From Lichenostomus cassidix (taxonomy: Eukaryota > Chordata > Aves > Passeriformes > Meliphagidae): a DNA stretch of 64,000 bases. The DNA lies in assembly GCA_008360975.2 (NCBI GenBank), contig CM039196.1:7730263-7794262 (forward strand). Direction: 5' to 3'. Below, in pieces: positions 51,901 through 64,000 of this stretch. The position numbers and the translations under genes are program-made. The first letter of the stretch is position 1. Each line of letters opens with the position of its first letter. Below the pieces are notes generated by a model, which did no database searches, was not told the DNA's origin, and worked only from the letters and a program-made list of their open reading frames with translations.

Positions 51901-54900
51901 ACTCTTGAGTTTGCGACGCCTCAACTGTAAGTTAGAATATCTGTGAGTTTTAACACTTCCAGAAACAAAGAAAGGTTTTTTAGTCCAAATTTCCTTTTCA
52001 GTCCTAGCTATCAAAATTAAAGGTGACCTAGGAGAGAGATTGACTAAAAAACCTTCCAGCTCTCTTGTGGAATCATCAGCTCAGTGAGTCTCAAGCCAAA
52101 ATTCTGAATAGTCAACATTTTTGCATTTGCAGTTTTAAGGCAGAAAAAAATGTTCACAACAAGCTATTTAGCCTTGGATGTTACAAAAAAAACCCAAAAC
52201 AAACCAACAAAAAACCCAAATAACAAATCAACAAAAATAAACAAAAGCCCCTAAAAGGTGCATCTCAGGTCTTCTAGTAATAGCAAATTTTAAAAAATTC
52301 TATAGCATTCCCTTACAGCTTTGCGGGTTTTTGTTTGCTTTTTCCTAAACAAAGCCTGAATTTTCAGACATAGAGCACACATCACAAATAGAGAGACTAG
52401 TACCTCCATTATTTCTAAGTTGTGTGTTCAAGGTCAGAATTAAACTTGCAAGGTGGAATAAGAGATCCCTGCACTGCCAACGCCCTGGGTGGTGCCATTC
52501 CAGGACTGGAGCTGCTCTGCCCTATCCCAGTGTTCTCCCCAGAGCCAGTGGCTGAACCAGGGCTCCAGGGTCAGCTGCCTGTACCCAGGCCCAGCTCTGG
52601 GAAGCACAACTGTGTCCTTGGCTCAGCTGTACAAAGGTAAAAAATGAAAGCAGCAAATAAAAGCTGAGCTGAGAGACTGCAGGAATCTACAAACGTGAAA
52701 GGGAAGGAAAAGTAAGAACAAAGGACTGAAGTCATCAAGTCAGCCAGAGCAGACAAAGGACTTTGGAGAAAGATCCCAACATGGAAAGTGTAAACCCCTG
52801 AGGAAGAGCAGCATCGCTGGAAGAGGAACGCAGTAAGATCAAAAGTCAGCCCAGTGCAAGCAGCAAGGGAAGGAGACAGGCAGGAGCAGTGCAGCAGCCA
52901 ACAGCTGGGTGCACACGAACTCTCAGACTGGGAAGAGAAATGAAAGTATTTTCATTACTGTCTTTTTAGGTGAGAAAACACTGCAAACCCAAGACCCTGT
53001 TAAAGTATTTCTTGCTCTTTTCAAGGAATTTAGGAATGGAAGACTTCAAGTCTCCTCTCTTCAGCCTTCACAAACATAAGCTACCTCTGTACTAAGCTAG
53101 AAGGATGACACATTTCTCTACCACACTAATAAATCAGATAGTAAAGGAACTTCAAGAAAAATGGGCTCTGTGTGCATGTTGAGAGGAAAATGAGAGGCAC
53201 CTGTAGGGAAGTTGCAAGAAGTTTTCAGTATTCACAAGGTACATCAGTTCAACAGGATCAATAATCTGCTATTTATCATCAGAAAGCTCACAAGTCCTAT
53301 AGCAGAAAGATTTTTTGGTAACAACTGGAACTTGTTTAGACTCAGTTTAAATACAGAGAAAAGTAACTTGTCATTAGCAAGATGCACTGAAAAAAAGGCA
53401 GAGTTCTGGAAAACATGTGAAAGAAAGTTGTCAGTGCAATTTATAAAGGGAAAAGACAGAGGGGTTACAGAACAATTGTCACATCCAACTCCCATCAGGC
53501 TTCACACAAACACCATGTGAGCAGGGCTGCTTTGCTGACAGGGATGTGAACACCTCTGACACCAAGTTCAGTTTAGACTCACCGAAGTTGCCTTTGGAAG
53601 CAGAGTCAAGCCTCTAGATCTCCTTCTGAAGCTACCTGGACTTGGGTGGTGAGAAGACACATCAGAGCAAGATAACCACCAACAGACACAGCATATGTTG
53701 GTGTGATGATGTTTCCAAGTCTTCTACATGCCCCAAATGTTTTTGTTTTTTTAAGCTTTTCAAGTGGTATATATATGCAATTTAGTAGCAAGAATAACTG
53801 AAGATGAAAATATGTACAACACAGAATCATCTTTGGTCTGCAGAGAAAGTCCTGGGTCAGAGCTCTGTACAGCTTGATGTCACTAGACCTACATTAGCAT
53901 CTCTTCCAATAAACAGGGCCTGTACTCAAAAGCAGCTCCTTGCCAGCCTTCCTGAGTATTCGAGTGCACCATCTGCCCCAGCACCAGGGGATTCTTACTG
54001 CAATCACCAGCCCCCACCCCACCCATATGCCCAGCTCTGGCTGCAGCAGCTCTGCAGTGCCCACTACACCTGAAGATGGAGAGGATCAGCAGCCAGTTCT
54101 GGTGAAACACAGGGAATCAGTGTGGTATTTCCAACTAACCCAACTGAAACAAGGATCACAACAAAGTCAATCAGTTGCTCGTCAAAACCTCCCTGCAGCC
54201 AAGCAGCAGTGCAGTCATACCTTGAAGTCCCTCCCTGAAGTACATGCTAATGGTGAAAACACATTCTGCCAAGGGAATAGCCACAGCCAACAAAAACATA
54301 AGAACACATGTAAACCCACCTATGACAAAAATGAAATTCTGTATTATTCTTGGAAAAAAAATTCTGTAAAGTGAAAGCCAAGGAGGAGAATGAAAGATGA
54401 ATTTTTACAAGCCAATTCTCAGAGCTGTTACAGACCTATAAAAGACCTGTCAGTTATGGTTAAACTTTCTTTAGTTTCAGGTCACATTTTTTCTTTTCAT
54501 ATTAATTAGAGAAGTTTCTAGCTGCTATTATCCAGCTACACCTTTTAAGAGTTCATTTCTTTGGCACAGTCTGATCTTAATCTAAAAAAAAAAAAAAAAA
54601 AAAGTAGTAAAAAAAATTAAAAGCCCATGACAGTGATATGAGCTTACTGGCACTGCTCTCAGAAATCCCACATTTCAAACCCCTGGTCGCAGAAGAATCT
54701 TTTTGTATGGAAATTAACACATCTGGTCTCTAAGGATTACACAAGTAATAGATTTCATGGGAACAGTGCAATATGAATATCCATACAAAAGAGTGTCAAA
54801 AAAGCCTGTGAATCATCAGATACACTGAAATCGATTTGCATCACTCTGCTCAACAGGTCAAGATTTCATAACTTTTTTGCATCAAAGATAAAACATTTCT

Positions 54901-56581
54901 GCCTGTCTATAAAGAAACTTCACCCGTGGTGTTTTTGGATGGCTTCCCTAATTTAATTCCAAGATGGTACAGTTGTACAGGGGGACACACACCTTGAGCA
55001 TTTACAGCCCTTGCCTGCAGGCTGCTCCCTGTGCAGCGTTCCAGGGAGAGGCAGTTTTAGATCAGCCAATGGACCAGCTCAGGGCAAAGCAAAGTCCCAG
55101 TTGTTCTAGATATGCACAGAACTATGCTGGTTTGGTAATACAGGGACACAATTTAATGATTTTCTTTGCATTTGTTTTTACAAGATTCAGATGTCAAAAA
55201 CAAAACAGAACATTAAGTTACCTGATTTAAAAAAGAAAATCACAAACGTTTACAACATCAAAAGAATAAGACGAAATATAAACCTTTGCTACTTACAATT
55301 GATCTATACAGATTAACCAAATCACAAATCTGTCACAATATAAATGTTTAATTGTTACAATGAATAAGAACATACAGAAAATGATTTATTTATTTTTTAT
55401 AAAATCTTCCTTTGCTTTTTTATTTTAAACTTACCATTAACTAAATTAGCTATGCAGGACTTGTGGGGTACATGACTAAGAAGGCACCAACAGTACAAAG
55501 CAAAGACAAAGCAGTTTGAGTATTTTAAGAGTGCTCTACACTGATACAACACGAGAAAAGGCAACAATAGTAAGTAAACCAGCTGCAACCTTTAGAAATT
55601 TGTTCTAGATTTACACATGTAGTCCAACTTTTACATTTCCTTCGATGTGTCACTTGGTTTGATCACAGCACATGCTACAAGAACCACTGTAAGCTTCACT
55701 TTACTAATGTGCACTTTTCACTAATTTAGTGTCTTGATTTCAATTGTTAACTAAACCATTTTGAACCACAAATGTATTTAAAACTTAGTAAAAGGATTGT
55801 TTGGACTTTTTGTGTTTAAACCACTGCATTTACAAAAATATTTCCCCTAAAATCTGGGATTGCTTGAAGACATTGCTGTACAAATATAAAAGTACTATGC
55901 AAGGGACCAAATTCATAAGTATATGGTGTGTATGTATAGACCTATATTTATACCATATCACTGTGCTGTAACAACACAATAAATTTATCAATAACCAAGG
56001 ACTATATAAACTACACTAACATAAGCAAATATATATTAATAAAGTTTAAATCTATAATACAGTTGCTCAGCAAACAACTTCGACATGGTATAAATATATT
56101 GTAGCATATTACAGTGGGCAGCAACAACAGGTTTTTCTTTCTCTCATTCTGCAAGGAAAGCCCTGCTCAGCTCCTCAGGTTTTGTTTGGCCACTGCCGAG
56201 TTCTGTCACCACTGCCACTCCCGGAAGCTCCCGGTGCACACGGCCCAGCTCTGGTGTCACATGGGTGAGAAGAGTCTGGCCACAGGCAGGACAGCAGAGT
56301 CAGACGCTTGTTTGCCAAAGCATCCATGAGAATTTTGTGTTTGCATATTTTTCTTCAGCTGTAAGGTTGGAATGTTTTTGACAGTGAACTGTTTACATTC
56401 CTTATTCCCAAAGCATCTTTACCATGAAATTTGCATGCTACTTCGATTAAGAGTTGCTGTTCTCCGCTCTAAAATATAAAAACTGCATAAAGAAAAGAAC
56501 CCAATGTAAAATGATGAAATAACTGACCTAACACAGTGTTGTTAGAGGCACCTTCTTTTAAACTATTTCAAAATCTGACCC

Positions 56582-56603
56582 AAAAAAAAAAAAAAAAAAA
56601 AAA
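56582..56603 (-). repeat. A22/U22 homopolymer in the MAPK1 3'UTR
   Basis: Twenty-two A on the plus strand read as U22 in MAPK1 mRNA. Such a tract is a potential binding site for U-rich-binding proteins and a length-polymorphism hotspot. Confidence 0.8.
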
Positions 56604-57555
56604 TCATGCTTCAGCATTTGACGCATCAACAAATTCAACCCAACAATGTTTATTGAATTCAGTAAAAGACTGATTAATGTAGTTATGGATCCTGATGGAT
56701 GCCAATTGGATTCAGCAAGAGTAGCTAAGGAAGAAAGCCCGAAAGCACCACACATTAGAAAAAGCAAACCCTCGGCTTCTCACTCGGAGAGACAGGATGC
56801 AAGGGTAAGTCTACAACTCCCCAAACATCCCAAATTAAAGTATTAAAAAAAAAGAATTGGGAAAGAGAAGGGCGAAGTAAGCTGCCAAAGCTCGTCCTTA
56901 ATAAATTAAAACTGAGGTGTTACAAACTAATTTCAGTAACAGTCATCTTTCCAACCGTGCCAAAAATGATTCCTGTTGTAATGATGATCATACAAGTAGC
57001 AGAGATTCTAGAAATATTTCAACTTTTCAAAACTGAGCGAGAAAAGCATTTTGGTAAAGATGTGTAGAAAGGTCACGAGAAATTTCTACACTGGTATCAA
57101 CAGTCAAGTGCATATTTCTTCTATAGAAATGTTTTTAGCATAGGTTCCATACCATGATTCCATGATCACTTGTGCAGTGTCCTGACAATGCTCCGAATTT
57201 GTTCCCCACAACAGAGATTTATGTACCACAGGAACTTCCTAATAGAAAATGCCCTTTAATGATGAACCCTTGCTTATTAAAAATTAGTTTTGGCAGACTA
57301 ACACTTAAACTATAGGAAAAAGAAAATTTTGAAATGGAATCTTGTAAGCACCCTTATCTACTGGAGTCTAAGTTAATGGCTTTCTAGATTTCTCTGAAGA
57401 GCAGACTACATGGTATGAGGAAGCCTGGAGTTATTAACCAGCCAGCATCCTTATATACTACAGTAGCAATTGAACCTGATTTCCATTCAAAGACATTACC
57501 CAAGAGGAAACCAAAAACTAATTCTTAATGTTAATGTGAAGATATAAGATTTAAA

Positions 57556-57561
57556 TTTATT
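57556..57561 (-). terminator. MAPK1: Candidate proximal MAPK1 polyadenylation signal (AATAAA)
   Basis: AATAAA on the minus strand lies at the equivalent place to an AATAAA in the human UTR as I recall it, next to the conserved CTGCTAATATGAACA block. It would give a UTR about 1.7 kb long in the last exon. Confidence 0.4.
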
Positions 57562-59261
57562 TCCAGGAATTACAAGTGCATTTTGTTCATATTAGCAAGC
57601 AGTCTTTATACAATCCATTCTTCACTGCTGCCAAAATAAAATGAGAAAAAGACAGCAGAGATATGAAAAGCTAAAAATAGAACTATTTTTCCTAAGTTAT
57701 TTGTTGAATAGCATTTCAGTTGAACACAACTCAGAGGTAACAATAGATTATTTTTTTTCTCAATCATAGGCATGTGGCACTTAGACAATCATCTTTGCAC
57801 AGAAAGCTTTAACAGTCATGCGAGGGCACAGTAATTATTTTAAACAAGGCAAATTTCTCACCACAGAGAGCAGTGGGGAAAGAAAAGGAGGCACTGCACT
57901 GGAACATAACACCTAGTAAACTCCACATTATACAATTTCAGTAACAAATACTTGAAAAGATCATTAAAAGGTATACAATTTTAAACATTATTTAGTGCTA
58001 GCTTTGTTTGGTTGTCCTAACTCAGCATTATCAGAAAAGTTTGATAGTACTTGACAACAGAACAGTACTTCATGTCACGAGCTCATGGAGGCTTGATTAC
58101 AAATCACCATAGTGTAGGTTGCAAGAAATGAATTTGAGATGCTGACATGCTGTAGGAGCAAAAGTAAAATCAAACTTTCTCATTTGAAGATGCAGTGTTC
58201 CTCTCTGCAAGAATTCTGAATGTCAGTGATTGGATTCAAATGTCAAAACTATCAATCCTCATTTGAAGCATTTCATTGGTATGCAGGATGTAGACTGAGT
58301 TAATTAATATCATATTTTGGTTTCTTGCTTGCCACCAGATACGGCTGCCTTGGCCAGGAAAAGCACTGGCCATGGGGTCATGGTGCCATCGTGGTCTGCG
58401 TTAAACCTCCCAGCACACGCGGAGCCAACAGCAGCTGCAGCTACCACACCTCGCCTTTGCACAAGCAGCACAAACACTACTGCACGGTAGGAACTTTGGA
58501 AGTACTATGCCTCCAACGTGGGTAAACTTTACATGATCTCTTTTAGAAAATGCGGGGACAAAAAGGTACAAATTTTATCAATACACGGAAAAATGTTTCT
58601 TAGATGAATTCAGTTAAGTTGGGCTCCAATGTGGCTCTTACACTGGATAGAATACCTGTATGTACAGCACAGGACACCCAAACAAGTGCATAAGCAAGAT
58701 TAACATGAACACGACTTATGCTCCAATCCATAGCATAATGGTACACACTCTGCTGGATGCTAACCAACCATTTCTATTTAAAAAGGACGTGCAAAAAAAA
58801 TCTGGGATGTCACTGACTTAAAGTGCCCTGAATAGTAGCTTTTCTTAAAAAAAAAAATGCCAGTGACTTCAGTAAATTCAGAGAAACATAGTTCATGGTG
58901 TAAACGTCTTACAGGTTAATGAATTATCTTCTTGGATATTGATCCAGGAGTGAAAGGAACCACTGCATCTTTCAAACCAGAAAGCAAGCAGTTAAAACAC
59001 GGGCAGCAGTAGGTGCACGTACGGTACAGTACTGCAACAGGTCAACAATGGGCATTACGCATAGGAGTGTCAATTACAATTCTTCAGGCTTAAAAGATTC
59101 ATTGAAAGCATGAAAAGCCAAAACTACCAGGAACCGCCCTCCTGAATGGCTCAAAGGAGTTAGTGGATAAGCTGAGAGAGGCCACAAGACATGACCAACA
59201 ATAAAGAACTGGGAAGAGGAACAGCAACGTTTGAGCATGCCCAGTCCTTTAAGTCCTTGTC

Positions 59262-61533
59262 CTACAAAAGAGAGCAGAGACATATTTCAGTCAAGGAAGT
59301 TTAACATCACCTTTTAAAACAAGCCCTTTCCTATTTCCGTGCTCTCTGCACATTGTGTTTACCATGAGTCAGAGACAGCAGGACCTATAGATATTAAAAA
59401 TCATGTCAGAGACAGTGGGTATCAGGGCATTCCATTTTAAACTAAAATTGTAACTCTTCAAAAGATTAGGAAGATTAAACATTATTAATTGATTAAGTAC
59501 ATTGTTTGTCTGAACCAAAATCTCTTGTTTCCGTATTACTTCTCAATTCCAAGACCCACAGTGCAGGGGACATTTTGAATCTCGGGAAACAGCCCAGTGA
59601 AGAGAGCTGGCTGCTAAAGCATGGGGGGAGTGTAGGGGAACAGAATTTCACAGCAGGACACTGTTACTGCGCATTTGAAGCCAATTCCTGAGGACTGGCC
59701 CTCACTGGCATGCCAACCAGTTATGTTTATGTTGTGCTGTGGCATAGCTGGCAATCCTAACCACAAATGACTTGGACAAATTGCCAGCATATCCTGATCA
59801 AGCTAAGTACAATATTTCAATTTCAGTATTGTGTAGGCCAAATCAACTCTGGATAGTAGCATTTGAAGAGCACATTTTTATCAAACCAGAAATTTCTGCT
59901 AGCAACGGATCACTGATATCTTTATCCCTAATCCTTTTATCCCTTAATCCCTAATACAACCCAGGTAAGTATGGTCTGGGCAAAGAGGTAAGCAAGAGAT
60001 CACAAACTCTGATTTACCACAGCAGCAATGACTCGCTGTCCCTCCCTGAGACTACAGCCTATAAGGAATAGGTTTCATCTTGTTCCTAAACATTTATCTC
60101 ATATTCTCCCACAACGTGTACCTGCACAGCTGTGATCTTGTACAGAATCAGCTTTAGAAAACATGGGTAGGACATTAACACCAGTCATGTTACTGTGTCC
60201 CAGGTCTGTTCTATTGACAATGCCCACTAATAGGGCCACTGTGTGAACCTCAGATTTCCCTACCTTTTCATTATTACAACAGTTCCAATGTCACCTAGCA
60301 AGTTTAAATAAACCAAATGCAGTATTTGTAAAAATTGAAACTACTTCATTTGTGAGCTTCTATAGATCTTGAATATTCAAACCAGTGGCAACAGCAATTA
60401 CCCTATTAAAGTACAAACTGTATTTTCAAAAGTTTCCGCACTTTTTTCCTTACTTTTTCCTATGAATTCATAATTGAATGAAAACCTGGGGATATATGCA
60501 ATGCAGAAACTGAAATCTCATTTTTAGTGCAGAAAAATTATTGCTTATAGCAAAGCCCCAAAGCTCCTGCACACTGCCAGCAGAGCAGTGGATTTCTGGC
60601 AGCGAGAAACTTCCCTTTCCTGGTGGAACTGCCCACACAAACCGGTGATTGCGGAATGCTGCTCTGAGGGAGCAGAGCACAGAGAGCACAAACCAGGCAG
60701 CGCAGGTCAGCCTGTTGGCTTTGGCTTGATTTTCCTTTCCAGTCATAAAACTTTCATACTTTAACCTATGAGTATCATAGAAGCTGCACAGGTATTCCAA
60801 TCTAGTCAGTATTTGACCAATTTTGTATGAAACTTCTGAGACTTGCAAGCCATGTTGAAAAGGAGGACTAGTTAAATTCATTGATTTTTAAAAAAAGTCA
60901 GTGAATATCAGTACATTTCATTTTAAATTAAACTTTTAGACCTTCAAAATACTAGGAAGATTAATAATAATTAATTCATTAATATTTAGATACCTATTCT
61001 TATTTACTCACACTATTTGAGTTTAAATTTAAATTTAAGTATTTAATTAAAACTAAAGATAATTTGTACTAAAGGTTCATGCATAGGTTTTTTCCTCTAA
61101 AATAAACTGATTTCTCCTCTGTGCATTACATTTAGGAGAAGGTTTTTTTTAAAGCATTTGAAGCCATATGACAAAATAATGTATCTGTTATATATAAAGA
61201 ACATTGCCCCTTAAAATGTTTTTTTAAAATAAAATTTGCATTTCAAATCATTGCCATTGCTTTTATTCTAAGCAGCACTATTGAAATGTAATTCGTACAC
61301 CCTAAATGTAACCTACAACAAGGTAAACACTCAGACAATTGCCTGGATTCCATGTGGACACTTCAGTGCTGTGGGCAAACAGAAGCTTTCCTCAAGAACA
61401 GGACAGGCCTGAGGTCAAGTCCTTGGACAGGGAGTTACTGGGCACTACGAAAGGAGAGTCCTACATTTCACCAACAGCACCAAAGTCCCAAATTTCCCCC
61501 CTGCCTGAGTGTCCCATATTGCTGTGACTTTAC
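59262..61533 (-). other. MAPK1: MAPK1 intron 8 (3'UTR intron)
   Basis: A 2272-bp intron between the GTAAAG donor after the stop codon and the CTTTTGTAG acceptor of the last exon. It is AT-rich, especially near 60.9-61.25 kb, and no gene or repeat family was recognised inside. Confidence 0.8.

Positions 61534-64000
<2,467 letters not shown>

Larger units (their letters stand above)
38003..55079. other. AT-rich intergenic region between YPEL1 and MAPK1
   Basis: No exon of a known gene was recognised in these 17 kb. Open frames of 60-140 codons occur (for example 42856-43218 plus, 45818-46180 minus, 44910-45206 minus, 51648-51881 minus) but none shows a domain I know or a credible splice context. 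Minus-strand AATAAA signals at 50436-50441 and near 51.43 kb could end non-coding transcripts. C/A-rich low-complexity patches lie at about 47.94-47.99 kb and 52.18-52.25 kb, and an A20 run at 54584-54603. A GC-richer patch at about 48.14-48.42 kb stands out but is unexplained. Confidence 0.5.
55080..59261 (-). other. MAPK1: MAPK1 terminal 3'UTR exon (exon 9)
   Basis: The exon starts at 59261 after the strong minus-strand acceptor CTCTCTTTTGTAG. Many blocks agree with the human MAPK1 3'UTR as I remember it: GGTTTGAAAGATGCAGTGG near 58.96 kb, CAGCATGTCAGCATCTCAA near 58.14 kb, the stretch between 57.76 and 57.90 kb around CCCCACTGCTCTCTGTGG and GCATGACTGTTA, the GATGTTGTAAACG region near 55.25 kb, and ATTAAATTGTGTCCCTG near 55.14 kb. 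The order is collinear. Internal minus-strand AATAAA signals are at 57556-57561 and 55385-55394. The 3' end is uncertain and may lie below 55080, since matching sequence continues to about there. Long MAPK1 UTRs are known targets of microRNAs and RNA-binding proteins. Confidence 0.85.

Noticed and set aside
59074..59283. 69-codon minus-strand open frame
   Set aside because: It lies in the MAPK1 3'UTR exon and crosses its acceptor; the conserved nucleotide sequence explains it without a protein.

Overview
The window looks like avian chromosomal DNA. Three things support this: two CR1-type LINE 3' ends, a very GC-rich CpG island set in AT-rich introns, and a vertebrate intron/exon layout in which nearly every long open frame is chance. 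Two real protein-coding genes can be read exon by exon, both on the minus strand and in the same order and orientation as human 22q11.2: YPEL1 (all four coding exons, 119 aa) and the 3' end of MAPK1/ERK2 (the last two coding exons plus a separate 3'UTR exon). The bird assignment is inference; the exon calls are read directly from the sequence.

Layout. 1-15.8 kb: no gene recognised; GC-rich and repeat-poor with scattered low-complexity tracts, a small tandem duplication and a possible homeodomain-rich enhancer near 12 kb. 15.8-20.2 kb: probable YPEL1 3'UTR. 20.2-33.25 kb: YPEL1 coding exons separated by introns of 948, 1405 and 10334 bp; the largest intron has a GC-AG rather than GT-AG splice boundary and carries an antisense CR1. 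33.25-35.8 kb: 5'UTR exon and upstream intron. 35.8-37.95 kb: CpG island with CRE, CCAAT, GC-box, E2F and E-box motifs and several possible first-exon splice donors, presumed to be the YPEL1 promoter and possibly bidirectional. 38-55 kb: AT-rich intergenic sequence with no gene recognised. 55.1-59.26 kb: MAPK1 terminal 3'UTR exon. 61.5-64 kb: MAPK1 exons 8 and 7 and part of the next intron; the earlier exons lie beyond the right edge.

The genes are neighbours rather than an operon. MAPK1 encodes the ERK2 serine/threonine kinase and YPEL1 a small zinc-binding Yippee protein. No CRISPR array, phage, toxin, viral gene or bacterial-type system was seen. The most interesting signals are the YPEL1 GC-AG intron, the near-palindromic TATA element in the CpG island, the long MAPK1 3'UTR that resembles its mammalian counterpart in many blocks, two clean inverted-repeat structures outside genes, and the absence of recognisable PPIL2 exons where the human order would place them.
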